64,000 nt of DNA from contig JAEUWP010000583.1 of NCBI GenBank assembly GCA_018524725.1, forward strand, positions 1 through 64,000. The letters are read 5' to 3'. This document shows, in pieces, positions 21,526-34,487 of the stretch; the stretch's first letter is position 1, and each line of letters begins with the position of its first letter. The DNA comes from Podaxis mareebaensis (Eukaryota > Basidiomycota > Agaricomycetes > Agaricales > Agaricaceae). The notes under the pieces were generated by a model. It was not told where the DNA came from and searched no databases. It was given only the letters and a program-made list of their open reading frames with translations. The translations under genes and the position numbers were made by a program.

Positions 21526-24210
21526 TTGACCCATGGGCTGACTATGCACCAAGTCTCACATTGGGTTGCACCCATGATTGCTACGATTACCGTTCAACAC
21601 CCTCAAGGAAGGTCCCCCCATTCGAATCTTCGTTATATGCGGGACTCCAACTCGGCTGGCGAACCTCTTCCCATTATTCCTCGACGGACTACACGGTCAC
21701 ACAGTCTACCCACCTCGCAAATATCGTCTCGGCAACATTTGGTCCCAACGTCCTACCATCAATGGAGTCAGAGCTTTTACGATTCCGACTCGGGTTCTTC
21801 CAGTAGCTCCGACGCCTCTGAGTCGATGACCCGAATTCGTCGAAAGAGAGTAAAGGACGTTCGACCTGGCGTTCTAAATCCACCTAAAATACCCTCATCA
21901 CCAACGAAGAAACCTGCCGATTCTTTGGGGCAGGTATGGCAACCTCAGGGCGGGCAAGGGATACTCAGTGCTAAATCCGACGAGAATGTGCCCATCATCG
22001 CAGCGCCACGGCCACTCATGTATACTCCTGGGACCCTCCGACTTAGTCTTGAGACCATACGCTCTCACATGCTTGCTAATCCTCACCCACATCTACACGA
22101 CCCGCGGACTGCTCCTGGAGGTGGTTCCAAATCAGCACCTCCCCCAGAAAACAATGCAAACCAAGGGTCGCGGTTAGTCATACGCAAGAAGTCCGGTCAG
22201 CCTGTCAAGTCTTCGTTGAAGACTTCTCGATCATCCACCCGGGGTAACCTTTCCGTCGTTACCATTGGTTCATCCAGCAAGAGTGAGCCACCGACACCAA
22301 AGGCCGTTCATTTTGACAGCAAGCTCGAGCATGTGAAGCTCTTTCTCGCGGAGCAGAAACCATTGGCTGTCTCTCGTGACGGTAGTCCGACGGAAGATAC
22401 CAGCGGTACCGATAGCGATTTCCCTTCGTTCATTTACGGAGACGATGATACACGCCGGTCCCGGAAGAAGTTGGTCATGCGTCCCGCGAACATGCCTTCT
22501 AAGCGCAGTTTAGACGCTGATGTGGTATTAGAGGACTTCTATCTCAACTTTGATGGGACGAACATTCTGGGTAAAATTCGCGTACGCAACATCGCCTATG
22601 CGAAAACCGTCGCGGTCAGGTTTACTTTCGATTCCTGGCAAACGACTAGCGAGGTCACTGGACGATATGCGGAGTCTATTGATTCCCAGTTTGATCGGTT
22701 CTCGTTTAGCATCCGGCTGGATGATTTACTGGCCAGGATTGAAGGAAAGACGTTTATGATGGCCGTCCGATACAATGTCGCGGGACAGGAGTTTTGGGAT
22801 AACAATGGTCAGCAGGATTATGTTGCAACATTCACTAAGGCGAAGGTCTCTCGGGAGAGTAGGAAGTCAGACGATGAAGATGCCAGTGATGTGGAGAATC
22901 TGAGAAGTAAACTGGAGCAGGTAATTCTTCAGGGCAAGGAAAAGAGCAGTGCTCCGACCTGCTCCCAGAAGCTCACAGCTTCACAGTTCAAGGAGACTGA
23001 TCCCCCTTCCCTCAAGTCGAGCGTCTCCTTGGCTTCGAGATACGATTTCGCGACGTCGCTACGGAACCCTAACGCCTGGAAGCCTTCCGACGTTCCTGCT
23101 CGGGCTTCGCCTCCGAAGGACGCTCGAATGCCACCTCGACCCACTGCACGGGCGAGGAGCTCGACGTCGCCTGACCTTCCCTCAAGTTCAATCCCTTGGC
23201 CGGAGAAAATGTCTCCTACCAAACGTCCGGCGAGGTTGCCAGTTACCACGCCTTTGCTCACGGAACAACCCCTCTTGGGCTCTCCACGGGACATCGATGA
23301 GGAGCGGTTGCTCTCCGCATCGCATCGCCCTGTCTCTAAATTGGACAGCGACGCGAGTAATGTTTCATCTTCTGGAAGTGCGCGCGGTAGAAATCATCAT
23401 CGAGGTTATTTTGAAACTGGATCCGTTGCAGCGAACAGCTCCGTGAGGAGGACTCCACCAGGCTCACCGTCGAAGTCCTCTGAATTCGACCTCCCGTCTC
23501 TCTCTGTCCCACCGATCACTTCTTTGCCTCCGACATCCAGATACCACTCGTTCCCTCCTCTCACGTCCACCGACGGCCCCCTTTCCTCATCGATCCCACT
23601 CAGTTTCGAACTCGATACTTCCACTGGTACTCACCAGCTCTTGTCGCCATCAACCGCGTCGCATGACTCCCCTCGTAGCCTTAGTCTAGGTCTGGGAGAG
23701 TCGAGCGGAGAGAGTGACTTGTCCACTCCTAGTCTCGCTTCTCCGACATCTTCCCGGTCTCCCACACCTTCACCAACGGATCCATTTATGAAGCCGTCGT
23801 TGCCTCCGTTGAGTGATGACGGTTTTGGCCCAGTGTCTGGCCTTAGTATGCTCCACGCTACGCAGCCAGTCAGCCCAGGGACGCATTACAGGCAGTTCTT
23901 GAGCAAGTAAGTTATCCCCCGACCTCCCGTTCCATACGTGAGGTTGACGGTTTCTGATAGGTTTTGCTTCTTCACTGGTTCTCCTGTTACGCCTGTTCGA
24001 GGTGCTATGGAGAGCCCGAGGACTGAGAACCTTCCTCGAAACGCGTATCCTGAACCGTTGCCATGTCCGCTGCTGGACACTTTTGGTGGGTTGGACACCG
24101 AAAGGTCCGACGAGGGCACGGATGACCTCGCAGCAATTCATAGGGGCTCGGGATTGTCGACGCCAACTGCAGGAAAATGGGGATCGAGGGCAGCAACGCC
24201 TGTGCCTTGA
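21526..24210 (+). CDS. CBM21 protein, PP1 regulatory (glycogen-targeting) subunit
   Basis: This fits the Gac1/PPP1R3 type: regulatory subunits that bring type-1 phosphatase to glycogen or glycogen synthase. A KAVHF sequence at about residue 259 matches the RVxF docking motif for PP1. A CBM21 domain follows at about residues 330-436 (VLEDFYLNFDGTNILGKIRV, YAKTVAVRFTFDSWQ, FSIRLDD, FMMAVRYNVAGQEFWDNN). The rest is Ser/Pro-rich and probably disordered. One intron near the end (donor after 23908, acceptor about 23960) joins QFLSK to FCFFTGSPVTPVRG and the frame ends at 24210. The first ATG in the long open frame is taken, but 21571 or an upstream exon is possible. About 875 aa. Confidence 0.82.
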
Positions 24211-24973
24211 CCGCGGACGCCAATTGGTCCCTCCGTCATCCTTCCGCTTTGCAGTCCGTTAAAGCACTTGCACCATCGGTCGGTTGTTACCATGACCAGC
24301 GCGTGCTTACCACTTCCTTGCCTTCTATTTTTATTCCTTTGGGGTGTACGATATATAGATGTGTTTCTTTTTCCCTTTCTTCGTCTCTTGGTTTCAGATG
24401 TGATGCGATCACTTTTCGGATCCCATACATCACTCTTCCGTTGCCCAATTGCGGACGATTTGATCGAAACAGACGAATTTCCTTCCCTGTCTTTCCCATT
24501 CCTTCCTCACTCACATTCCTTTTCCACCTAACAACCCTTGCATTACGAACTCGCTTCGTTTACTGCCATCCTCATGATACTTACACCATTTCATTTCTTC
24601 GTATTAGATTAGAGACATCATGTAACAAAATGTACTATTAGGCTCCCATCTCCCTATTCCTTTCTCCTATCATGCCTATATGTCTCCTGTCTCGTCTGAT
24701 CTGTTTCTCATTTTTTCTTCACGGTATGCATCGTCACATTTGCGATGCCTGTAATTCGCCTTGCGCTTAGTCGGTTTCCTGACCGATCAGCACTGGCGTG
24801 GCGGCTTTTTCATTCTTTGGGTCGTGGTATATGCCAGGGTCTCAGTAGCTACATAACCAGCTTTCCCATATTGTATTATAGCAGGTTTTGAGTCAATGAA
24901 ATACCCACTAGAGGATCTCCTTCGGAAATTAAGAGAGTAGGATTGAAGGACACAAGCAATAAATACAAGGGCA
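24211..24973. other. Convergent intergenic region
   Basis: The 3' ends of the CBM21 gene (plus) and PFS2 (minus) face each other. The stretch is pyrimidine-rich on the plus strand; no gene or repeat is seen. Confidence 0.6.
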
Positions 24974-27241
24974 TCAGTATCTACCACGCCGAGGACCCCA
25001 TCGTCCACCGCGATTGTAACCATTAGCTCCACCACCTCGTCCCCAGTCGCTATCTCGATCTCTATTATCTCTGTTATCCCTGCCATTCGGACCCGTTGGT
25101 AGATCCCTACCGAATTCATCTTGCATCGGCGGCCCACCGTATGTATCCTGATCCCGGTAATGTTGTTGTGGAGGGGCAGAACGAGTGGGAGGTTCAGAAG
25201 AGGCGCCAAAACCTGGGATGAAATCGTCTCCTCCGGTGGAGTCGTATTGTCCACCGCCACCACCACGCACAGCGTAACCATTCTCCGCGTTGCCGCTCAC
25301 ACCCATAGAGGATAGTTGACGATGGTGAGAGTCATCTTCGTCTTTCCCTCCCCAGCCTCTACCATATCCGCCTACGCTTTGTCCTCCTATACTTCCACCG
25401 CCCATGAATCCGGTATGGGCTGAAGACGAAGCGGCACCGAATCCGGGGACGAAGATGTCGTCATCCTCATCTTGTCCGCTCATATCAACAATGTCGGGTG
25501 GTTTCTCGACGGAGGTCGAATCACCTGGTCGTTCGCGGGACCAGAACCGAGTTGTTTGGTCGTTTGAGGCTGTGACTAGCAAGTGGCCGAGGGGGTGATA
25601 TGCGAGAGACCAGACATTAGAGTCATGTGCTTGAGAAAGGGTTGCGCGTGGGGAGGTGGCAGCGGCATTGAGGGCGTTGAGGGAAGAGGATGGAAGGGAG
25701 GAGGGGGAAGTTGAGAGGGAGGTCGGGGGTGTGGGAGTTGAGAGATCCCAGTGGAGGATCGAGCCTTCGGAGCCGCCAGAGACAAGGATTGGGTGTACTG
25801 GATGCCAGGCTATGGCTGTAGGGATATTCAGGGAAGGTGTCATTGGGGGAGGTGGGAAAGAAAGAGGGAGAGGGCTTACAGCAGACTTCCTTCTTGTGTC
25901 CTTTTAGGACGCGAAATTCCTTCATTGCGCGGATGTCGAAGACACGCACGGTTTGGTCCCGTGAGGCACTGGCTACGAGATTACCGTTGGGCGACCAGGA
26001 GAGGGCTTGAATCGTGTTCTTGTGTGGGTGTCTATGAGTTCGGGGTTAGCAGGGGAGGTGGAGCATGAAAAGCAGAAGACTTGCAGCGTAGATAGACATG
26101 TTCCTGTGCGTGGATCCCAGAATTTGATCAGGTTGTCTTTCGAACCCGACACGATAAGTCCTTTTGTGGGGTGCCATTGCGCGCATTTGACGTCCCAGCC
26201 GTGGCCTAATCAGTGGTAGACGTAAGGAGACTGGGTTGTTGAGTAGGAAAAGTATATGACTTGCCCGTAAGCACGCTCTCGACTCGACTCTCTGCGAACG
26301 ACCAGATACGAACGCTCGAGTCATCGCTGGCGGTCGCAAATCTTTGATCATCCGGACTGAAACTGATATCCCGAATTGCTTCGCGCGAACTTGAGCCTTG
26401 CCAAGCAGTCAGGTTGTTCATGTTGGGTTCAAAGTACTTGATGACACCGCTCTTGTCTGCGGATGCGAGGTAGGCTCCTGAATGGTTAAAGGTCATGGCG
26501 CATATTGCGGTGTCGTGGGCCTGTAGGATGGTCTCGAAGTTAAAGGTTAGACCATTCCAGAGTGTAAATTCTCCGCTTGTTGAACCAGTGAGGACGCGGC
26601 GACCTTCTGGCGTCCACTAAATAGAATACGGTGAACAAGTATCATGAGGTAATGATAGCGAAATTACTGACCAGCACGACATTAACGGGGTAACGAATTT
26701 TGTTGGTGGATGTGTGAATGAATTTGGTGCATAGCGATGTCGAGCAATTATCCGGGTAGGCTTTAGGAGGTAGCAACTATATAATTAAATCAGGCACGAC
26801 TCTGTAGAGCTTTACGCGAGAACGTACGTCGACAATATATGGTATTGCAGGACGGAGGCAGGGAACGTAGCTGGGGTTCGGTCTTAGTCTTCTGAGCTGT
26901 AAATACAAGTGTTATTTGCAGTATGTAGCTAACTCCGCGCCAGGGGGACTTACAAGGGCCCATCTGCCCATTCCACCATTGTAGTCCACTGTCCGACGGG
27001 GTCGAGTTTTCTTGATGAGTTTCCCGTCAATCATAAGTCTGGCGTTAGCCAGGGTTTCCTCTTGGACTTTGGACTCATCCTGGGGTGGTGGTTGCAGATC
27101 CGTAGTGTATTTTTTAGGCTTCCATTCAAGATGAGGTACGTGTGGAGGTTGTGGGAGTGTTTTCTGAGGCAACAGGAGAGGCAGACTGCTGGCCATGTAT
27201 TTATTCCACTGAGAGGGTACTTGGGGATAGCCCCGATGCAT
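24974..27241 (-). CDS. PFS2: WD40 polyadenylation factor Pfs2/WDR33
   Basis: This is the WD40 subunit of the cleavage and polyadenylation factor, which helps recognise the poly(A) signal in the nucleus. The N-terminal part has [18 protein letters not shown], the Pfs2/WDR33 signature ahead of the propeller. WD repeats are visible across exons: [131 protein letters not shown] and [21 protein letters not shown]. The C-terminal tail is Gly/Arg/Asp-rich and ends [11 protein letters not shown], as in basidiomycete homologues. Several introns of about 50-70 nt separate the repeats. The start at 27241 is the first Met of the N-terminal exon. VPH1 diverges only 144 bp away. Confidence 0.9.
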
Positions 27242-27385
27242 TTGTTATTATTTGGAACAAAGGTCATTAACCGTACCAAGCAAGGTCAAATAACACCTCA
27301 CCCGTCGAGTCGCGGGCAGCCGCCGTCGTCACTTATTATTCTACTCATCATACTGATATCCTTCTGCTGAAATCGATAATTACTG

Positions 27386-30300
27386 ATGTCGGACGACTAT
27401 CCTAGTCTGTTCCGTGAGTGTCAATAGTCTCAAAGCTGTATGCTTCGGTTGCTGACCCAATGTACACAGGATCGGAACAGATGAGCCTGGTGCAGCTGTT
27501 CGTCCCGACGGAAGTCGCGCACGACACTGTGGCTGAGCTTGGTGAACTTGGCGATGTCCAATTCAAAGATGTGAGTAATGTTCGACTTCCGGGGGAATAG
27601 TTCGTCTAATATCTACCACTAGCTGAATCCTAATGTTAATCCTTTCCAACGTTCTTTTGTTGGCGAAATCCGCCGCATTGACGAGATGGCGCGTCGTGTT
27701 CGCTTTTTCGCCGGCCAGATTGAGAAGGAGAAGGACCCCATCCCTATTCGACCCCTCTATGACTCAGCCCCACTCATCACTGTCGGTCCTCGTGCTGCGC
27801 AGACCATGGACGAATTGGATACCGTTCTTGCCGAGCATGAGACGAAGTTGACTCGCATGAATGAGAATTATAACACACTAACGGATAGGTTGAAGCAGTT
27901 GATTGAGGCTCGTTATGTATTGAGGGAGACGGCCGTGTTCTTCGACCGAGTATGTTATTCTTTCCCTACCATGCTAACTCTATTGACATGTCGCCTAGGC
28001 TCAAGGCCATTCTTCAGATATCAGGACCTCATTTGATGACAGCGCTGCGCCTCTACTCCAACATGATGACCAAGAGAGCCAATATACCCCCGGTGACACC
28101 CAATTTGACCTCGAGTATGCACTCCCTTTCGCCTTTTTGTATGTTATATTCAACACTATGTGTAGATTTGTTGCTGGTACAATTGATCGCTCCCGGGTTG
28201 CCACCTTCGAGCGCGTCCTCTGGCGTGTCCTCCGTGGCAATCTCTACATGAACCAGACCGATATTACCGAGCCTTTTGTTGACCCCGCCACAGGAACCGA
28301 AACTTGGAAGAATGTCTTCATCATCTTCGCACATGGCGACGTTCTTCTTGCCAAAATCCGCAAGATTGCAGAGTCCATGGGTGCGACCTTGTATCCCATC
28401 GACGCAAATGCGGATAAACGTGCAGACGCACTGCGTGAAGTTACCGCCCGCATCGAGGATTTGCAGACCGTGTTGTACAACACCGGTGTTACGAGACGTG
28501 GAGAATTGGTGAAGATTGGTGAGAGCCTTCGTAGCTGGCAGGATGTGGTCAGGAAGGAGAAGCTCATCTATGAAACCCTTAACCTCTTCAATTACGACGT
28601 GAGGCGGAAGACACTCATTGCGGAGGGCTGGGTACCAACCAGGGACATTACCCAAATCCAGTTAGCTCTCAGGCATGCGACTGTGAGTTTTTCTTGGCTC
28701 CGTTGGAAATGGTAAGTGACACGCACGTTGCAGGAGGAATCAGGGACCAGTGTTCCACCCATTCTCCACGAGCTCAAGACGCACAAGACACCACCCACGT
28801 TCAACAGGACGAATAAATTCACTGAAGCCTTCCAAACCATCATGGACAGTTACGGTATCGCTAAATATCAAGAGGTCAACCCTGGACTTTTCGCGGTCAT
28901 TACGTTCCCTTTCCTCTTCGCAGTCATGTTCGGCGATATTGGTCATGGTTTCATCATATTCTGTGCTGCGGTTTACATGATCTTCAATGAGAGGCGTTTG
29001 GGTAAAGCTGACCTTGGCGAGGTGAGCCGATCCAATACCCTCCCAGTATGAGTGTGACTGACATCTTCCGATCCCATAGATCATTGGTCAATTCTTCTAG
29101 TAGGTGGTTGGTTTATCATTTCAACTTATCGGACTAACCAGACAATAAATTTTAGCGGACGCTACATCATCCTTCTCATGGGCCTGTTTTCTATCTACAC
29201 GGGTCTTATGTATAACGATATCTTCTCCAAGTCCCTGCATATCTGGCACTCGGGTTGGACCTTCACCGAGACAAATGGCACCGCTGTGGGAGTCTCAAAC
29301 GGCCACACATACCCATTCGGTCTGGATCCTGGTTGGCATGGCGCGGATAACGGGCTCGTGTTTACGAACTCGTATAAGATGAAAATGTCCGTAGTTTTGG
29401 GGGTCATTCATGTGCGGCTATCTCGTTATTTTCACCACTCCAAGGGCCCCCCTAACATGCTTTTACTAGATGACGTTTGCATTATGTCTTCAAGTCCCTA
29501 ATCACATCAAGTTCAAGCGACCCCTTGACATCTGGGCCAACTTCGTCCCTCAAATGATATTCCTGCAATCTATTTTCGGATATCTCGTCATTTGTATCCT
29601 TTACAAGTGGTCCATTGATTGGTTAACCGCATCAACTCAGCCGCCTTCACTTCTCAATATGCTTATCTCGATGTTCTTATCGCCCGGTAATGTCGATCCA
29701 GAAACGCAACTTTACCGTGGTCAGAGCACCGTCCAGATAATCCTCCTGTTATTGGCTGCTATCTGTGTGCCCTGGCTATTGATAACCAAGCCTTACATAA
29801 CTTGGAAAGAGATGAAGATTCAGGGGCAAGGATATGTCGGTCTGGGCCAAGGGGATGACGTTCCACGAGATCACTCCGATGATGTGCTAGAAGGAGAGGA
29901 GGAAGGTAACGGCCGTGCTATTATCGAAGATGCTGAAGGCGGGGAGGTAAGCACTGCATTTCAGGCGATCACTGGTGCTGGAGTGACCTAATGGTTTCCA
30001 GGAGCATCATGATTTTGGTGAGGTGGTTATTCATCAAGTAATTCATACAATCGAGTTCTGTCTCGGTTGCATTTCGCATACTGCTTCGTATCTCCGTCTC
30101 TGGGCCCTTTCCCTCGCACATGCGCAATTGTCTGAGGTCCTATGGTCCATGACGCTCGAGAGTTTCCTCGGACCGACCACCGTTTTCGGGTGGATCGGCT
30201 TAATTGTGATGGGAGCGTTCTGGTTTAGTTTGACCATCTTCATCCTTTGCATCATGGAGGTCCGCCACGCCCCTTCTGATAATCAGAGGACATGTGTTAA

Positions 30301-30510
30301 CGACTTGTTGTGTTGTTACAGGGCCTCTCGGCTTTCCTCCACGCTCTTCGACTCCATTGGGTGGAGGCCAACAGTAAGCATTTTGAAGGGGGAGGATATG
30401 TAAGTTAGAACTCGCACGTTGTCAACCGTTATCGTGATTCTGATGTCAAATGACCTTTTGTTCAGGCATTCACTCCACTCACATTCGCCAACCTTGAGGC
30501 TAAAGATTGA
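27386..30510 (+). CDS. VPH1: V-type proton ATPase subunit a (Vph1/Stv1)
   Basis: This is the large membrane subunit of the vacuolar H+-ATPase, which forms the proton half-channels. It starts [26 protein letters not shown], typical of the family, with exon 1 only about 24 nt long. The cytosolic half contains the coiled stator region ([20 protein letters not shown]). The membrane half has [51 protein letters not shown] and [20 protein letters not shown], whose Arg is the essential proton-transfer residue. It ends FANLEAKD. About ten exons are joined by GT..AG introns, including a 20-nt exon at 29080-29099. The length of about 830 aa is normal. Confidence 0.95.
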
Positions 30511-31098
30511 GGCGATTTGAGATGCATAATTTACTTGATGCTGTCCGCCGTTGTTGATGTTTGCTTCGGATAATGTTGATGTACTTTTTTATGTACATAG
30601 AATGAACGTTGAGTGACTGATTGCAACACTTCGGTTACTAAATGGGCGCGCCGCGCTTCCGTACAAAGGATGAATCAACATTCGCACTGCCATTCTTGTC
30701 ACGCTGATCGTTTTATGAATCAGCTCAACCGAGCCGAACGGGATCTAAGTCAAAACACCTCGCAATTTTTCAAACTCCGATATCATGCCAATATAAGCAT
30801 GCAGCCAATTATTCCGGTCTCTTCATCCTCCCTACTCTTCTCTTTTCTTTCTCTTCTCTTTTAGAGGTCAGCCCTCTTAATGTTCACGAGCGCCTGCAAC
30901 ATACTGACAACCGATCAGGCATTTTTGCCACCTAGAAAAAAAATAAAGCGTACTCTGTACCTTGTTAGCTTTTGTCTGCCTTAACGACGACATAGACATC
31001 TCTCAAAAAATCCTACCTGTCCAAAACGTACGTTTTTTGCCTTCCCTCAACGGCGGTTAGATATTGACGACTGTCGGTGGTTTTTACAGAGTATAGAC
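30511..31098. other. Promoter/5' UTR region of the eEF3 gene
   Basis: It contains the 3' flank of VPH1 and a long pyrimidine tract before the highly expressed eEF3 gene. No separate gene is supported. Confidence 0.6.
30817..30862 (+). promoter_or_regulatory. Pyrimidine-rich promoter tract
   Basis: The plus strand is almost pure C/T for about 45 bases, some 240 bp before the eEF3 start. CT-rich blocks near transcription starts are common in strongly expressed fungal genes. The role is inferred. Confidence 0.4.
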
Positions 31099-34000
31099 AT
31101 GCCTGCCGCTACCGCTGCCGCCGTTGCTATTCCCGCTCCCGCTTCTCTCAAGGCTTCTGCCGTTGTCGACGGACCCATTGACGTTGCCGCACTCTTCGTC
31201 GCCGACGCCAACGCCCGTGCCTCTGCTGCTGCCACTTTGGCCGCTGTTGCTCAAAAGGACGGTACCTCTGCCCTCGTTTCTGCGGGCTTCCCCGAGGCCG
31301 TCGTCAAGGCTCTTGCCGACAAAAAGTCGCCTGCTGCCCGTGAGGGTGCCGCTGATGCTATCCGTGCTCTCGTCAAGGCCGGTGCTGTTAAGGCATTGGA
31401 GCCTATCTTCATCGAGTCCGGCATTTATGCTGCTCTCCTCGAGACCTTTGCCGACAAGACGCCCACTGCCAGGACAGTTGCCGTTGAAGCCGTCCGGGAG
31501 TATGTTGCTGCTATGAATCCCTGGGCTACCACTCTTGTCCTTCCCGCCCTTCTCCACGAGATCAAGACTGCTGGCAAATGGCAAGTCAAGATCGGTGCGC
31601 TTACCGTCCTCAACCAGCTTATCGCCAGCGCTCCCGTTCAGACCGCCCGCGCCATGCCCGACATTGTTCCGATCCTTTCTGAGGCTATCTGGGATACCAA
31701 GGCCGATGTGAAGAAGGCTGCCCGCGATTCATTGACAAAAGCTACCGCTCTGGTTTCGAACAAGGACATTGAACGTTTTATTCCCGCTCTTATCAAGGCC
31801 CTTATCAACCCGGTTGAGGAGGTTCCGAACACCATTCAACTCCTCTCGGCCACCACGTTCGTTTCGGAAGTTGATTCGCCTACCCTTTCTCTAATGGTTC
31901 CTCTTCTCTCGCGTGGATTGAATGAGAAGCTCACCGCCACCAAGCGGAAGGTTGCTGTGTAAGTGCTTCTTCGCTTCTTCTTATCTTCGATCTCAGATCT
32001 GATGTGCCTATTTTTAGTATCGTTGACAACATGTCAAAGCTTGTCGACTCGCACGTTACCGTCCGACCTTTCTTGCCTAAGCTTCTCCCTGGCCTCATCA
32101 AGGTTGAGACCACCATTGGAGACCCCGAGGCCCGCAGCGTTGTCAACAGGGCCATCAACACCCTCCGCCAAGTCGGCCAGGTGCCCGAGGGTGACGGTTC
32201 CGATCTTCCTCCTCTCAAGTTTGTCGAGGCCACTCAGACCTCTACCTCCCTTGTCAACATCTACAAGAAGCTTGGTGGCTCTATTGATGCTTCCAACGTT
32301 GTTGTCAAGTACGTCACTGCCCTCGCCGCCAACCTTATCAACGCCAAGAACTTTGAGGTTCCTACCTGGGAAACTCTTGCTCCCTTCCTCACTGGTGTTG
32401 TTGCCACCCCTGATGGTGTTGCTGTCTCTCGCGAATGGGTTGTCCGCTCTGCTACCGAGGGCACAGAAGATGATGAAGTTCCCGAAGATGAGGAAGAAGG
32501 CGAGGACCTTTGCAACTGCCAATTCTCTCTTGCCTACGGTGCCAAGATCTTGCTTAACACCGCTACTCTCCGTCTCAAGCGTGGCCACCGCTACGGTCTT
32601 TGCGGTAAGAACGGTACCGGCAAGTCTACCCTCATGAGGGCCATCACCAACGGTCAAGTTGAGGGCTTCCCCTCTCCTGACGAGGTCCGCACCTTCTACG
32701 TCGAGCACGACATTGACGGTAGCGAGGAGGATACCTCTGTTCTCCAGTTCATTGTCAACGACAAGCGCATTCTCGCGACTGAGGCCGAGATCAAGGAGGC
32801 TCTCTCCACTGTCGGCTTCGACGAGACTCGTCAGGGTCAGGCCATCGGTTCCTTGTCCGGTGGTTGGAAGATGAAGTTGGCTCTTGCTCGTGCTATGCTC
32901 TTCAAGGCTGATATTCTCCTTCTCGACGAACCGACTAACCACTTGGATGTCGTCAACATTGCTTGGTTGGAGAACTATCTCACCAGCCTCAAGACTTGCA
33001 CTTCCAGTACGTGTGCTTCATGCTCTGCTTACATGCGTCGCTAATGATTTTTTTTACAGTCATTGTTTCTCACGACTCCGGTTTCCTCAACAACACCATC
33101 ACCGACGTCCTTCACCTCAACCGCTTCAAGCTCCGTAGGTACCGTGGCAACCTCGAGAACTTCGTTAAGGCAGTCCCCGAGGCCAAATCCTATTACACTC
33201 TTGAGGCCGCGGAGGATTACAAGTTCAAGCTCCCCGACCCTCCTCTGCTTGAAGGTGTCAAGACCAAGGAGAAGAGTTTGCTCAAGATGTGAGTGTCCTC
33301 GCTGTTGATCTTACCTAACTTCGTACTTACCTTCCTTTCCAGGCGCAAAGTCGGCTTCCAATACCCTGGCTCGGCCGTCCAGCAGCTCCATGATATTACC
33401 CTCCAAGTTTCCCTTTCTTCCCGTGTTGCCGTTCTCGGTCCTAACGGTTCCGGAAAGTCTACCCTCGTCAAGCTCCTCATCGGTGACATGGAGCCTAACA
33501 AGGGCGGTGAGATCTGGAAGCACCCCAACTTGGTCATTGGTTACGTCGCTCAGCACGCTTTCCACCACATCGATAACCACCTCGACAAGACCCCTCTCGA
33601 GTACATGCTCTGGCGTTACCAGACCGGTGAGGATCTCGAGGAGGTGGGCAAGGCTACCCGTATCATCAGCGAGGAAGAGGCCAAGAAGATGCAGGACGGA
33701 TCGCTCGTTGTCGTTGACGGTCAGAAGAGGTTCATCGAGGAAATCGTCACCAGGAAGAAGCTGAAGCAGTCTTATGAGTACGAGGTCTCGTTCAAAGGCC
33801 TTAGCTCCTCTGAGAACATCTGGCTTCCTCGTGACGACCTCATCAAGCGTGGTTTCGAGAAGGTCAGTTGCACCGCTCATTGTGGGTTTCACCATATACT
33901 GAAGACAATTACAGAAAGTCCTCGAGGTCGATACCCGTGAGGCTCAGCGCCTCGGTCTTCTCCGTCCCCTGGTTCGTCGCGAGATTGAGAAGCACTTCGC

Positions 34001-34487
34001 TGACTTCGGTCTCGAGCCCGAGTTCGTCTCCCACAACACCATGAGGGGTCTCTCTGGTGGTCAGAAGGTCAAGATCGTTCTTGGTGCTGCCACTTGGCGT
34101 CGTCCCCACGTCGTTTGCCTTGACGAGCCTACTAATTATCTCGATCGTGAGTCGCTCGCTGCGCTCATTGAGGCTCTCAAGAAGTTCGAGGGTGGTGTTC
34201 TCGTTATCACTCACAACCGTGACTTCTCCGAGTCGCTCTGCACTGAAGTCTGGGCCATGCGCGATGGTCGTCTCGAGGCTTCGGGACACAACTGGGTTGA
34301 GGGCCAGGGATCTGGGCCTCGTATTGATAAGAAAGATGGGGAGGATGAAGACCAGTACGACGCTATGGGCAACAAGATTGAGAACAAGAAGGCCAAGAAG
34401 CTTACGTCGTCTGAGGCTCGCAAGCTCAAGAAGGAGCGTATGGCACGGAAAAAGAGGGGTGAGGATGTCACTGACGACGAGTTGTAA
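31099..34487 (+). CDS. TEF3: Translation elongation factor 3 (eEF3)
   Basis: eEF3 is the fungal ribosome-bound ATPase that promotes E-site tRNA release during elongation. Exons 31099-31958, 32018-33006, 33060-33288, 33343-33862 and 33915-34487 sum to exactly 1,056 codons plus stop, the usual family length. The N-terminal third is a HEAT-repeat array. ABC domain 1 has [25 protein letters not shown] and [14 protein letters not shown] domain 2 has [10 protein letters not shown] and [16 protein letters not shown] followed by [11 protein letters not shown]. Between Walker A and signature of domain 2 lies the chromodomain-like insertion ([13 protein letters not shown]). The C-terminus is Lys-rich. 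Long open frames on the opposite strand here are shadows of its strongly biased codons. Confidence 0.98.

Noticed and set aside
28053..28655. 200-codon minus-strand ORF inside VPH1
   Set aside because: It overlaps a confirmed VPH1 exon and crosses an intron; it is composed of antisense of conserved codons.
32034..33895. Long open frames on the minus strand inside eEF3 (302 and 194 codons)
   Set aside because: They are antisense shadows of strongly codon-biased eEF3 exons and have no family motif.
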